In this document: one piece after another, positions 1 to 8,104 of the stretch | How the letters are laid out: each line of letters opens with the position of its first letter | Position numbering within the stretch: the first letter of the stretch is position 1 | DNA from: an uncultured Oscillospiraceae bacterium | GTDB taxonomy: Bacteria; Bacillota; Clostridia; Oscillospirales; Oscillospiraceae | Assembly (NCBI GenBank): GCA_910583885.1 | Contig: CAJUAC010000051.1 | Span: 1-21,144 of the forward strand | Length of the DNA stretch: 21,144 nt | Direction: 5' to 3' | The notes under the pieces: model-generated | Seen by the model: the letters and a program-made list of their open reading frames with translations, nothing else | What the model was told of the DNA's origin: nothing | Databases searched by the model: none | Position numbers and translations under genes: made by a program

Positions 1-182
1 TGGCCATGACCTGCGGCTACTGCGGCACCCTGCTGACCCCCATGGCCGCCAACTTCAACATTGTGCCCGGGGTGTACCTGGAAGTCAAGAACAAGTACTC
101 CATCATCAAAATGCAGCTCATCCCCTCCATGATTATGCTGGTTTTCCAGCTGATCTACATGTTTATCGCCGTCCACTTCTGA
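1..182 (+). CDS. DUF979 family membrane protein, C-terminal fragment
   Basis: The reading frame is open from the left edge and ends in TGA at 180-182, so only about the last 59 residues are visible. They contain a CGYCGTLLTPMAANFN stretch, a short basic loop (EVKNKYSIIK) and a final hydrophobic helix rich in Met, Ile, Leu and Phe. I recognise this as the end of the DUF979 family, integral membrane proteins usually encoded next to DUF969 and pyroglutamyl-peptidase in Firmicutes. The pcp gene at 1801 in the same direction supports this. A transport role for a pyroglutamate-type or peptide substrate is an inference from that association; nothing visible here proves it. The start and any DUF969 partner lie outside the window. 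Confidence 0.8.
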   Translation, partial: AMTCGYCGTLLTPMAANFNIVPGVYLEVKNKYSIIKMQLIPSMIMLVFQLIYMFIAVHF

Positions 183-195
183 TTCCCTAAGCAGA

Positions 196-230
196 CAGCA
201 GATGGTCTGCGTCATGCAGGCCATCTGCTG
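196..230 (+). other. Intercistronic stem-loop between the DUF979 gene and the M29-like gene
   Basis: CAGCAGATGG (196-205) pairs with CCATCTGCTG (221-230). The stem continues inward through a T-G wobble and CTGC/GCAG, giving about 15 base pairs around a 5-nt loop. No T-run follows, so this is more likely an mRNA processing or stability element, or a weak attenuator, than a classical terminator. Confidence 0.55.
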
Positions 231-262
231 ATCCCGTTAAGTTGAAAGGTTGTGTGCCCAAT

Positions 263-1231
263 ATGGGGTTATCACTGGAAGCAGGCGCCCATACTGTCAT
301 CAACCGCTGGTGCCGGGTGCAGCCCGAGGAAAAGGTCCTGATTATTTCAGATGAGCACCATGTGGAGGAGAGTATGGCCCTCCGGGCGGCAGCTGACCGC
401 TGCGGCGCGGTCGTGGCGCTCCTGACAATCCAGGAGCGGTGCTCCCATCCCGGATCGGTCCTCCGTTCCATGACAGATTTCGTCCTGCAAAATGATGTGA
501 TTATTGGGGCGACCAATTTCTCCCTTGTAACCAACCGGATCACCCAGGAGGTACTGTCCAAGGGAGGGCGTTTCCTCTCCCTCCCCCTCTCCACCAACAA
601 CGGCCAGCCGGCCTTGGCCTTTGACTTCATGTCCATGGATCCGGAGGAGGCCGCGTGTGCGGGGAGCGGGATGCTGGAGGCCTTGCAGCAGGCTGGGCGT
701 GTGCATATCACCACGGCCCTGGGCACGGATCTGGTCCTTAGCAAGCGGGGCAGGCAGCCGGGGCTCTTTAACGGCTTGGCAGACCAGCCCGGTAAAGTCG
801 GCTCCTCCAGTTTTGAGATCTATGTCGGCATAGAGGAGACCCAGACCAGCGGGCAGGCCATTGTAGACGGTTCCCTGGGATACCTGGGCCGCCCGGCCTC
901 CCCCATCCAGCTCACCTTCCAGGAGGGCAGGCTGGTGCATATTGACGAGGGGAACGGAGGGGCGCTCCGGCGCTACATGGACTCCTTTGGGGATCCCGGC
1001 ATCTATGTGGCCGGGGAACTGGGGATCGGGCTGAACAAGCTCTCCCGCTGCCTGGGGAACTGCTACATTGAGGACGAGTCAACCTTCACCACCTTCCATA
1101 TCGGCATGGGGCGGAACCTGTCCCTTGGCGGCGTCCACAATGCGGCAGGGCATTTTGACCTGGTCTTTCAGCTTCCCACTATTTATGCGGACGATGTTTT
1201 GATTATGAAAGACGGCCAGCCGGCAGTCTGA
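263..1231 (+). CDS. M29-type aminopeptidase-like metalloenzyme
   Basis: A 322-residue protein resembling the M29 (aminopeptidase II/AmpS) and NicX-like metal-binding fold. The C-terminal half has the pattern expected for the metal ligands: E252 in GELGIGLN, E270/E272 in CYIEDEST, H279 in TFHIGMG, and an H-x-D pair (H297, D299) in AAGHFDLVF. It is shorter than classical M29 peptidases (about 400 residues), so peptidase activity is not assured and a related hydrolase or dioxygenase-like role is possible. I chose ATG at 263 because MGLSLEAGAHTVINRW matches where the domain begins and AAAGG lies upstream at 245-249. An in-frame TTG at 242 and GTG at 254 are alternatives. It sits between DUF979 and pcp genes on the same strand, suggesting a part in peptide breakdown. 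Confidence 0.7.
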   Translation: MGLSLEAGAHTVINRWCRVQPEEKVLIISDEHHVEESMALRAAADRCGAVVALLTIQERCSHPGSVLRSMTDFVLQNDVIIGATNFSLVTNRITQEVLSKGGRFLSLPLSTNNGQPALAFDFMSMDPEEAACAGSGMLEALQQAGRVHITTALGTDLVLSKRGRQPGLFNGLADQPGKVGSSSFEIYVGIEETQTSGQAIVDGSLGYLGRPASPIQLTFQEGRLVHIDEGNGGALRRYMDSFGDPGIYVAGELGIGLNKLSRCLGNCYIEDESTFTTFHIGMGRNLSLGGVHNAAGHFDLVFQLPTIYADDVLIMKDGQPAV

Positions 1232-1278
1232 GGGAACGGCTGAGGGGCAGTACGCCTCCCCGGCCATAGGGAGGGCCT

Positions 1279-1797
1279 ATGTTCTCTTTCTTGAAAAAAA
1301 AGCAGATTACGGTGGCGGTCGAGACCTATGAAGCAAGCCGTTTTGTGGCTGGCCTGCGGACAGTGACCGGCAAACGCAGCTATAAGGCCGATGTCCGGAA
1401 CCTGCAAAAACAGTTTTACCAGGTGCGCGATTCCCTGGCAGCGCGCTCTGACCCCAGCGGGACCCTTGTAATTTTCCACAACCCGGATGAGAATGGCTGC
1501 TTCCAGTATTTTGTTGGGGATCTTGTGGACAAGGCCGGCCAGCCGGAGGATGTCACGGTCGTTGAGCTGGCGCCTGGGGACTATGCGGAGATCCACGTGA
1601 AGTTCAAGGTCCCCAACGACCTGGCGCTGTCTGTCGCCAAGGCCAAATGCTATTTTATGGAGACCTGGCTCCCCGGCTCCGGCTACCGGTTGAAGGGCAA
1701 TATTGAATCCATGGAGCTCTACGACTGCCGCAGCAACATCCGCCTCCCCTCTATAGAGCTGATTTTCCCACTAGAAAAAATGGAAAGGATAGAATAG
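1279..1797 (+). CDS. GyrI-like / effector-binding domain protein
   Basis: A 172-residue protein without a DNA-binding helix-turn-helix. The C-terminal half (LAPGDYAEIHVKFKVP, then ALSVAKAKCYFMETWLPGSGY, then PSIELIFPLE) has the layout of the GyrI-like or AraC-effector-binding fold: a strand ending in YAEI, a helix with a W-LP-SGY loop, and a final strand with a conserved acidic/hydrophobic ligand pocket. Stand-alone members bind small or cyclic molecules. The start at 1279 has GGGAGG at 1269-1274 with good spacing. That Shine-Dalgarno can pair with CCTCCC at 1255-1260, so some translational control is possible. It lies 47 nt after the M29-like gene and 3 nt before pcp, so it is almost certainly cotranscribed with pcp. 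Its ligand is unknown. Confidence 0.65.
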   Translation: MFSFLKKKQITVAVETYEASRFVAGLRTVTGKRSYKADVRNLQKQFYQVRDSLAARSDPSGTLVIFHNPDENGCFQYFVGDLVDKAGQPEDVTVVELAPGDYAEIHVKFKVPNDLALSVAKAKCYFMETWLPGSGYRLKGNIESMELYDCRSNIRLPSIELIFPLEKMERIE

Positions 1798-1800
1798 GAA

Positions 1801-2445
1801 ATGAAGATTTTGGTAACTGGTTTTGACCCCTTTGGCGGCGAAAAGGTAAACCCCGCTTATGAGGCGGTAAAACTCCTTCCGGATACCATCGCGGGTGCGG
1901 AGATTGTCAAGCTGGAGATCCCCACGGTGTTCTCCAAGAGCGGCCCTGCGGTAGAGGCGGGCATCCAGGCCCATCATCCAGATGTGGTGCTGAACATCGG
2001 CCAGGCGGGCGGCCGCTCCTGTGTGACCATTGAGCAGGTGGGGATCAACCTGGCGGAGGCCAGGATCCCTGACAACGCAGGGGAGCAGCCTGTAGGCCAG
2101 CCCCTGCAGGCGGACGGTCCCACCGCCTATTTCGCCACAATCCCTGTGAAGGCGATGGTCAAGAACGTACGGGAGCACGGCATCCCCTGCCACATCTCCT
2201 ACACAGCGGGCACCTACGTGTGCAACTGCGTGATGTATCATGTCCTGCACATGGCTGCCACCAAGTACCCGGAGATCCGGGCGGGCTTCATCCATGTCCC
2301 CTTTGCCAACGAGCAGGTTGTTGGCAAGAGCAACGGCACGCCCAGCGCATCCCTGGAGACGATTGCAAAGGCGTTGGAATATGCCATTGAAGCCATTGCG
2401 AAGGGGCAGGAGGATGCCCAGGAGGTTATGGGGACCACCCATTGA
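1801..2445 (+). CDS. pcp: Pyroglutamyl-peptidase I
   Basis: A cytoplasmic cysteine peptidase (family C15) that removes N-terminal pyroglutamate from peptides. The 214-residue length is the usual one. The N-terminus MKILVTGFDPFGGEKVNPA is a family signature. The catalytic triad is visible as E78 (SCVTIEQVGIN), C141 (GTYVCNCVMY) and H165 (GFIHVPF). AAAGGA at 1784-1789 lies 11 nt before the ATG. It is the last gene of the DUF979, M29-like and GyrI-like cluster and is followed directly by a perfect hairpin. With a membrane protein and a second peptidase-like gene upstream, the cluster probably takes up and degrades pyroglutamyl peptides; that pathway view is inference. Confidence 0.95.
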   Translation: MKILVTGFDPFGGEKVNPAYEAVKLLPDTIAGAEIVKLEIPTVFSKSGPAVEAGIQAHHPDVVLNIGQAGGRSCVTIEQVGINLAEARIPDNAGEQPVGQPLQADGPTAYFATIPVKAMVKNVREHGIPCHISYTAGTYVCNCVMYHVLHMAATKYPEIRAGFIHVPFANEQVVGKSNGTPSASLETIAKALEYAIEAIAKGQEDAQEVMGTTH

Positions 2446-2450
2446 TATGG

Positions 2451-2485
2451 TTTACCCCCGCTGCCAAGTTGGCAGCGGGGGTAAA
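2451..2485 (+). terminator. Perfect 17-bp hairpin after pcp
   Basis: TTTACCCCCGCTGCCAA (2451-2467) and its exact reverse complement (2469-2485) are separated by one base, so the real loop is about 3-5 nt. It starts 5 nt after the pcp stop codon. The stem is very GC-rich, but only ATATTT follows, so it lacks a long T-run. It probably ends or stabilises the cluster transcript and could work in both directions. Confidence 0.65.
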
Positions 2486-2524
2486 ATATTTCCCTTAGCG
2501 CTTCCCAAAAGGGCCCGGCAAGGA

Positions 2525-2553
2525 TTGCATTCCGCTCCATTTTCCGGTACAAT
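2525..2553 (+). promoter_or_regulatory. Possible sigma-A promoter for the DUF4317 gene
   Basis: TTGCAT at 2525-2530 and TACAAT at 2548-2553 are separated by 17 bp. The -10 box matches 5 of 6 consensus bases and the -35 box only 3. It lies between the hairpin after pcp and the DUF4317 start, leaving a leader of about 80 nt. Confidence 0.5.
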
Positions 2554-2638
2554 AGGGCGAACAGCCTGTCCCTGGCGGGCGGTACAGTCTGCTGCGGACG
2601 ATTGTGCATCTATCATGAAAGGCGAGGTACCATCCGAT

Positions 2639-3793
2639 ATGAACCAAAAAGAATTGGGCGAGCTGCGCCGCCGCTTCCGTCCGGAGAAGTGCGCCGTCAG
2701 CCGCATTTACGGCTGCTATGTTAACAGCGTCCGGGAGGTGGTCTCCTATCTGGACGAATCCCTGGGCCGTATGCCCCAGGAGGAGGCGGAGAAGTATCTC
2801 AGCCTCCTGAAGAAGGCCATGTCCGGCACGTTGGGCCGGAACCTGATCGATATTGTCTTCTCTACGGAGCAGGTGATGGACAGCGAGGAGCACCGGCTGC
2901 TCTCAGCCCTGCGGGAGTCCGGGCTGCGGGATAGTGGGATCCGCCAGGAGTTCTATCAGAAGGTCATCGATACGCTGGATATGGGGGAGAGCAACTACCT
3001 GATCCTCCTGGCCCACGACGCCTATGACATCCCCTCCCGGGGCGGGGACGATCAGCCTGGCGACTCTGACTCCGTGTTCCAGTACATCCTCTGCTGCGTC
3101 TGCCCGGTCAAGGACGGGAAGCCGGAGCTGGGCTACTTCCCGGGGGAGAATGAGTTCCACAGCTGTACGGCCGGGCAGATTGTCTCTGCACCGGAGCTGG
3201 GGTTCCTGTTCCCCGCCTTCGACAACCGGGCGGCCAATATCTACAACGCCCTGTTTTACTCCCGCAGCGCCGACGAGCTCCATCACGAGTTTATCGACGC
3301 TGTCTTCCACACGGAACCACCCATGTCTGCCGCCGAACAGAAGGAGGCCTTCGAGTCTGCCCTGAGCGGCGGCCTGGAGGAAACGTGCAGCATGGCGGTG
3401 GTGCAGTCCGTCCATGAGCAGCTGCGCGAACGGATTGAGGAGCACCGGGAGAGCAAGGATCCGGAGCCCCTGGCCCTGACAGCCGGGGAGGTAGGCGGCA
3501 TCCTGCGCAGCAGCGGCGTCCCGGAGGAGCGGGTGGCGGCCTTCCAGGAACAGTGCGGAGAGCGTTTTGGGGAGAGCGCGGCCCTCAACCCGGCCAACCT
3601 GATCGACAGCAAGCGCTATGAGATCAAGACCGCCGAGGCCACCGTCTCCGTGGATCCGGCATACAGCTACCTGGTGGAGACCCGGGTAATTGACGGCAGG
3701 AAATATATCCTCATCCCCGCCGGTGAGGGCGTGGAGGTCAACGGCTTCCCTGTCGGCATCAGCACGGCAGCGGATGGGGCAGAGCAGGCGTAG
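2639..3793 (+). CDS. DUF4317 family protein
   Basis: A 384-residue cytoplasmic protein of a family found mainly in Clostridia; its function is unknown. The N-terminus (MNQKELGELRRRFRPEK, then ISRIYGCYVN-like text and SLGRMPQEEAEKYL) is the characteristic DUF4317 opening and fixes the start at ATG 2639, with GGCGAGG at 2621-2627. An in-frame ATG at 2615 would add eight unlikely residues. The protein has no signal peptide or membrane helix. The middle contains a YLILLAHDAYDIP segment and cysteine-rich text (ILCCVCPVKDGK); the C-terminus is beta-rich. It appears monocistronic, with a promoter upstream and hairpins downstream at 3816-3843. Confidence 0.88.
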   Translation: MNQKELGELRRRFRPEKCAVSRIYGCYVNSVREVVSYLDESLGRMPQEEAEKYLSLLKKAMSGTLGRNLIDIVFSTEQVMDSEEHRLLSALRESGLRDSGIRQEFYQKVIDTLDMGESNYLILLAHDAYDIPSRGGDDQPGDSDSVFQYILCCVCPVKDGKPELGYFPGENEFHSCTAGQIVSAPELGFLFPAFDNRAANIYNALFYSRSADELHHEFIDAVFHTEPPMSAAEQKEAFESALSGGLEETCSMAVVQSVHEQLRERIEEHRESKDPEPLALTAGEVGGILRSSGVPEERVAAFQEQCGERFGESAALNPANLIDSKRYEIKTAEATVSVDPAYSYLVETRVIDGRKYILIPAGEGVEVNGFPVGISTAADGAEQA

Positions 3794-3815
3794 GGGTTCC
3801 CCCTGCGGCAATACG

Positions 3816-3843
3816 GCCGGGAGAAGGGCATCCTTCCCCCGGC
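3816..3843 (+). terminator. Possible terminator hairpin after the DUF4317 gene
   Basis: GCCGGGAGAAGG (3816-3827) and CCTTCCCCCGGC (3832-3843) pair with one mismatch around a GCAT loop. There is no T-run directly after. A second small stem (GGCGG/CCGCC, 3885-3900) is followed ten bases later by TTTTTT at 3911-3916. Together they plausibly end the upstream transcript, but neither is a textbook terminator. Confidence 0.4.
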
Positions 3844-3925
3844 TGCCACTTTGTCCGGCAGGCACCGGGGCCATCGGGCTGCTTGGCGGATCAGGCCGCC
3901 CACCCCCCAATTTTTTGCAATGCTG

Positions 3926-3954
3926 TTGTTATTTCCAGCAGGCCATGCTATAAT
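3926..3954 (+). promoter_or_regulatory. Sigma-A promoter of the trpS-tagO-wecB operon
   Basis: TTGTTA (3926-3931) and a perfect TATAAT (3949-3954) have a 17-bp spacer, and TG at 3946-3947 makes it an extended -10. The predicted start near 3961 leaves a leader of about 55 nt. I see no T-box stem or specifier structure in so short a leader, so classic tRNA-Trp control of trpS is not supported here. Confidence 0.8.
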
Positions 3955-4015
3955 AACATATTAACGCTGGAAAAAATCGCAAACGCGATGAGATCATAAA
4001 AGGAGCAAACTACAC

Positions 4016-5020
4016 ATGGATGAGAAAAAAACAATGCTTTCCGGCATCAAGCCCAGCGGGGATCTGACCCTGGGCTCCTATCTGGGCCCTCTGCACCACT
4101 GGCCGAAGATGATCGAGGAGTACGACTGCTATTACTTTATGGCAGACCTGCACGCCATCACCGTTCGCCAGAACCCCGTCGACCTGCGCCGCCGCACCCT
4201 GGAGCAGCTGGCGCAGTATATCGCCTGCGGGCTTGATCCTGAGAAGTGTACCATCTTCATCCAGTCCCATGTCCACCAACATGCGGAGCTGGGCTGGGTA
4301 CTCAACTGTTACGCCATGTTCGGCGAATTGAGCCGCATGACCCAGTTTAAGGACAAGTCCGCCAAGAACGCTGACAACATCAACGGCGGCCTCTTCACCT
4401 ATCCCAGCCTCATGGCCGCCGACATCCTGCTCTATCAGCCGGACCTCGTCCCTGTAGGCGAGGATCAGAAGCAGCATGTGGAGCTGGCCCGGAACATCGT
4501 CCAGCGGTTCAATGGCGTTTACGGCGATGTGTTCAAGATGCCGGAGCCCTACATCCCCAAGGTGGGAGCCCGGATCATGAGCCTGGCCAATCCTGCCGCC
4601 AAGATGAGCAAGAGCGAGAATAATGACACCGGCCGGGTGACACTCATGGACGACCCCAGCGTCATCATGAAGCAGTTCAAGCGGGCCATCACCGACAGCG
4701 ACACCGAGCGCTGCGTCCGCTACGACCCGGAAAACAAGCCCGGCGTATCCAACCTCATGACAATCTACTCTGCCGCCACAGGGAAACCCTATGAAGAGAT
4801 CGAGCGGGAGTTTGACGGCCTGGGATATGGCAAGTTCAAGCCTGCCGTAGGCGAAGCTGTGGTGGAGATGGTGCGCCCCATCCAGGCGGAAACGGAGCGG
4901 CTTCTGGCAGACAAGGCTTATCTGGAGGGCGTCTACCGCTCCGGGGCAGAGAAGGCGTCCTATACGGCGGAAAAGACGCTGCGCAAGGTCTATAAGAAGC
5001 TTGGCTTTGTCGCCAGATAA
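4016..5020 (+). CDS. trpS: Tryptophanyl-tRNA synthetase
   Basis: A class I aminoacyl-tRNA synthetase that charges tRNA-Trp. The 334-residue length is normal. The HIGH-equivalent motif is SGDLTLGSYLG (residues 14-24) and the KMSKS loop is intact at residues 196-200 (NPAAKMSKSENN). LVPVGEDQKQH (residues 144-154) is the usual conserved segment that helps bind substrate. AAAGGAG lies 9 nt before the ATG. It is the first gene of an operon, 17 nt ahead of a cell-wall polymer gene. The link to wall synthesis is probably only cotranscription. Confidence 0.97.
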   Translation: MDEKKTMLSGIKPSGDLTLGSYLGPLHHWPKMIEEYDCYYFMADLHAITVRQNPVDLRRRTLEQLAQYIACGLDPEKCTIFIQSHVHQHAELGWVLNCYAMFGELSRMTQFKDKSAKNADNINGGLFTYPSLMAADILLYQPDLVPVGEDQKQHVELARNIVQRFNGVYGDVFKMPEPYIPKVGARIMSLANPAAKMSKSENNDTGRVTLMDDPSVIMKQFKRAITDSDTERCVRYDPENKPGVSNLMTIYSAATGKPYEEIEREFDGLGYGKFKPAVGEAVVEMVRPIQAETERLLADKAYLEGVYRSGAEKASYTAEKTLRKVYKKLGFVAR

Positions 5021-5037
5021 CGGGGGGCAGAGCAGAC

Positions 5038-6129
5038 ATGTTTGATCGGACAAGCATCCTCCCCGTTATCTTCTCCCTGGCCACATCAATGCTGCTCAGC
5101 TTCGCCCTCACCCCGCTGGTCAAGCGTCTGGCCTATAAGATCGGCGCGGTGGACATCCCCAAGGACAAGCGGCGGATGCATGACCACCCCATCCCCCGGC
5201 TGGGCGGGCTGGCTATCTTCATCGGCTTTGTCATCACGGTTTTACTCTTTTCTGACGCAGACCGGCAGCTGCGTGGGATCCTGCTGGGCGCCTGCCTCAT
5301 TGTGGCGGTGGGCGTGGTGGACGACTCCCACCCCCTGGGGGCGGGGATCAAATTCATCCTCCAGATTGTAGCGGCCCTGATCGCGGTGTGGCATGGCGTG
5401 GTGATCCAGGCCATCGCCAGCCCCTTCCCCTTCGGGGAGCCCTACTGGGATTTTGGCATCATGGCAGTGCCAATTACGGTCATCTGGATTGTGGCAGTCA
5501 CCAACTCCGTCAACCTCATTGATGGCCTGGACGGCCTGGCGGACGGCGTGTCCACCATCGCGGCCCTGACCATGCTGATTATCGCGCTGCTGCTGGAGGA
5601 TCTGAAAATGGCGGTGATCTGCGCGGCCCTGGTGGGCGCGTGCGTCGGCTTCATCCCATACAACCGCAACCCCGCCAAGATTTTTATGGGGGACACGGGG
5701 GCAACCTTTTTGGGCTATATGCTGGCAACGGTCTCCGTCACGGGCCTGTTCAAGCTGTACGCCGTGATCTCCTTCATTGTCCCCTTCATCATCCTGGGCT
5801 TCCCCATCTTTGACACCGCCTCCGCCTTTACCCGCCGCATCCTGAAGGGGCAGAACCCCATGAAGGCGGACCGCAGCCACACCCACCACAAGCTCATCGA
5901 CATGGGCATGAACCAAAAGCAGGCGGTGGCGACGCTGTACCTAATCGCCACTGTCCTGGGGCTGTGCGCGGTAATGATTGTTACCAGGGGGTACATCAAG
6001 GTAATCCTGTCCATTGCTGCGCTGTGCGGCGTGGCATTCACGGTGGCCCGCATCGTCCGTTACCCCCACGACCACCCAAAAGAGGGCGGCGCAATCCCCC
6101 CGAAGGGGCAGGAAGGAGAGGAGCTCTGA
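5038..6129 (+). CDS. tagO: Undecaprenyl-phosphate GlcNAc-1-phosphate transferase (TagO/WecA type)
   Basis: A polytopic membrane enzyme of the MraY/WecA family that transfers a HexNAc-1-phosphate, usually GlcNAc-1-P, from UDP-sugar to undecaprenyl phosphate. This is the first step of wall teichoic acid or related secondary polymer synthesis. Key residues are visible: HDHPIPRLGG (48-57), the DD pair (D95, D96) in VGVVDDSHP, NSVNLIDGLDGLADG (156-170), NPAKIFMGDTGATFLGY (211-227, D219) and the cytoplasmic HTHHK motif (281-285). The 363-residue length and about ten hydrophobic segments fit the family. The tail is charged and Gly/Pro-rich. The adjacent UDP-GlcNAc 2-epimerase gene argues for TagO rather than MraY, which would have different loops and neighbours. 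Confidence 0.93.
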   Translation: MFDRTSILPVIFSLATSMLLSFALTPLVKRLAYKIGAVDIPKDKRRMHDHPIPRLGGLAIFIGFVITVLLFSDADRQLRGILLGACLIVAVGVVDDSHPLGAGIKFILQIVAALIAVWHGVVIQAIASPFPFGEPYWDFGIMAVPITVIWIVAVTNSVNLIDGLDGLADGVSTIAALTMLIIALLLEDLKMAVICAALVGACVGFIPYNRNPAKIFMGDTGATFLGYMLATVSVTGLFKLYAVISFIVPFIILGFPIFDTASAFTRRILKGQNPMKADRSHTHHKLIDMGMNQKQAVATLYLIATVLGLCAVMIVTRGYIKVILSIAALCGVAFTVARIVRYPHDHPKEGGAIPPKGQEGEEL

Positions 6130-6130
6130 T

Positions 6131-7276
6131 ATGGAGACACTGCGGATTATGAGCGTATTCGGCACCAGGCCGGAGGCCATCAAGATGGCCCCGCTGGTGA
6201 AGGAGCTGGCGGCCCGGGAGGGCGTGGCGTCCATCTGCTGCGTCACAGCCCAGCACCGGGAGATGCTCGACAGCGTCCTGAAGGTTTTTGATGTCAAACC
6301 GGACTGGGACCTGAACATCATGACCCCCCGGCAGACCCTGAGTACGATTACCAGCAAATGCCTGGTGGGCATGGACGAGGCCGTTGATGCCCTCAAGCCC
6401 CATATGATCCTGGTCCACGGGGACACCTCCACCACCTTCGCCGGGGCGCTGTCCGCCTTCTACCACCAGATCCCGGTGGGGCATGTGGAGGCCGGGCTGC
6501 GGACCTACGATAAGTACTCCCCCTACCCGGAGGAGATGAACCGGAAGCTTGTTACCGCCATTGCGGACCTCTACTTCTGCCCCACCCAGAGCAACCGGGA
6601 GAACCTGCGCCGGGAGGGCGTGACGGAGGGCGTATTCGTCACGGGCAACACGGTGATTGACGCGCTGAAGACCACGGTGCGGGAGGAGTACGCCTTTTCC
6701 ACGCCGGAGCTCAACCGCCTGCCCTATGGCAGCAAAAAGGTCCTGCTGGTCACATGCCACCGCCGGGAGAACTACGGGCAGCCCATGGAGGACATCATGT
6801 CCGCCCTGGCGGAGATTGCCCGGGGCCACGACGGCGTGGAGCTGGTCTATCCAGTCCACCTGAGCCCGGTGGTACAGGAGTGTGCCAAGCGGCATCTGGG
6901 CGGGATCGGGAATGTACACCTCATCCCCCCTCTGGCCGCCGACGAGATGCACAACCTGATGGCCCGCTGCTATCTGGTGCTGACCGACTCCGGCGGGCTC
7001 CAGGAGGAGGCCCCCGCCTTGGGCAAGCCTGTGCTGGTACTGCGCCGGGAGACGGAACGGCCCGAGGCCGTCACTGCCGGCACGGTGAAGCTGGCCGGTG
7101 TAGACCGGGCGGCCATTGTCCGCATGGCCGATGAACTGATTACAGATCCTGCCGCCTACCGGGCAATGGCCCACGCAGTGAACCCCTACGGGGACGGCCT
7201 GGCCTGCCGCAGGATTGCGGACGCCATCCTGTGGCACTTTGGACGCGGCGGACGCCCGGAGGATTTTTCCGCCTGA
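6131..7276 (+). CDS. wecB: UDP-N-acetylglucosamine 2-epimerase (non-hydrolysing)
   Basis: A cytoplasmic enzyme interconverting UDP-GlcNAc and UDP-ManNAc; it is also called mnaA in Gram-positives. METLRIMSVFGTRPEAIKMA is the family opening. Catalytic residues equivalent to those of the E. coli enzyme are present: D98 (LVHGDTST), E120 (GHVEAGLRT), E134 (PYPEEMNR) and H210 (VTCHRRENYG). The 381-residue length is normal. The start is ATG 6131, one base after the tagO stop, with AGGAGAGGAG just upstream; an upstream in-frame extension into tagO is not needed. Together with tagO it supplies a ManNAc-GlcNAc-type linkage or polymer precursor for a wall glycopolymer. The later transferases are not in the window. 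Confidence 0.96.
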   Translation: METLRIMSVFGTRPEAIKMAPLVKELAAREGVASICCVTAQHREMLDSVLKVFDVKPDWDLNIMTPRQTLSTITSKCLVGMDEAVDALKPHMILVHGDTSTTFAGALSAFYHQIPVGHVEAGLRTYDKYSPYPEEMNRKLVTAIADLYFCPTQSNRENLRREGVTEGVFVTGNTVIDALKTTVREEYAFSTPELNRLPYGSKKVLLVTCHRRENYGQPMEDIMSALAEIARGHDGVELVYPVHLSPVVQECAKRHLGGIGNVHLIPPLAADEMHNLMARCYLVLTDSGGLQEEAPALGKPVLVLRRETERPEAVTAGTVKLAGVDRAAIVRMADELITDPAAYRAMAHAVNPYGDGLACRRIADAILWHFGRGGRPEDFSA

Positions 7277-7301
7277 CGCACCAGAAGGGAGGGGCACTGG
7301 C

Positions 7302-8063
7302 TTGGATAAACGGCAGACGGCCTATTTTACCATAGGATTTGGCATCCTGCTGCTGGTAGTGGTGCTGCTGCTGGCCTGGGGCGGGCGCCGGGAATCGGGC
7401 GGCATTGTCCTGCCAGCCATCCAAGCCGATACCGGCGGCATGGAGGATGGCGGCGGCGAGAGCCGCCTGAATCTGGTGGAAATCACTCCAGAGACGGTCA
7501 AACCGGCCATCAACACCCTCTCCCGCCCCATCTCCTACAGCCGTATCCAGATGGTGGAGACCTTTTGGAGCGGCGGCAGCGGCCAGTCCGTGTCACGGGT
7601 CTATGTCAGCGGCGGCCGGACACGGCTGGACACCCAGCTCCCCGATGGCAGTGTGCGCCACACCCTGCACACCAGCGGGGCCGCCGGTGTGTGGTACGAC
7701 GACGAGACCGAGTGGACTGCCCTGTATACCCCGGATCTGACAGCGGATCTGGCGGGCCGTATGCTGACCTATGAGACGGTGCGGGATCTGCCGGTGGAGG
7801 AGATCGCCCAGGCCGCTTATCAGGACCTGGATGGGGTTTATTGTATCTATGTGGAAACCCAGCCGGACTGGCAGGGCTATGCGGACCGCTACTGGGTCAG
7901 CGTGGACACCGGCCTGCTCCACGCAGCGGAGCGTCTGTGCAACGGGGAGCTGGTCTACCGCTTTACGGCGGAGGTGCTGGAGGCCGCTGCACCGGGGGAT
8001 GAGGTGTTCCTTCTGCCCGACGGCAGCACCTTGAATCCGGTGGAGACGGCTGACGCCGGATAA
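7302..8063 (+). CDS. Membrane-anchored extracytoplasmic protein of unknown function
   Basis: A 253-residue protein starting at TTG 7302, chosen because AAGGGAGGGG lies 8 nt upstream and the residues that follow give a proper anchor. Residues 7-26 are one strongly hydrophobic helix after a short basic start (MDKRQT), then a Gly/Pro-rich linker, so the rest should lie outside the membrane. The outer part alternates short strands with aromatic residues (VSRVYVSGGRTRLDTQLPDG, VWYDDETEW, YWVSVDTGLL). That pattern recalls the LolA/RseB-like beta fold that binds lipids or peptides; this is inference from pattern only. It lies 25 nt after wecB and is probably cotranscribed, so a role at the cell envelope is likely. 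Confidence 0.7.
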   Translation: MDKRQTAYFTIGFGILLLVVVLLLAWGGRRESGGIVLPAIQADTGGMEDGGGESRLNLVEITPETVKPAINTLSRPISYSRIQMVETFWSGGSGQSVSRVYVSGGRTRLDTQLPDGSVRHTLHTSGAAGVWYDDETEWTALYTPDLTADLAGRMLTYETVRDLPVEEIAQAAYQDLDGVYCIYVETQPDWQGYADRYWVSVDTGLLHAAERLCNGELVYRFTAEVLEAAAPGDEVFLLPDGSTLNPVETADAG

Positions 8064-8104
8064 CCGGGCCGTGTCTCCATTACCTGACTATAGGAGGATT
8101 GTCA

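Noticed and set aside
2240..2638. A 5' extension of the DUF4317 gene into pcp
   Set aside because: It runs through the pcp coding sequence in another frame and through the perfect hairpin at 2451-2485. The family opening and Shine-Dalgarno fix the start at 2639.
3955..4015. A T-box riboswitch ahead of trpS
   Set aside because: The leader is only about 55 nt and has no T-box consensus, specifier loop or terminator/antiterminator pair.
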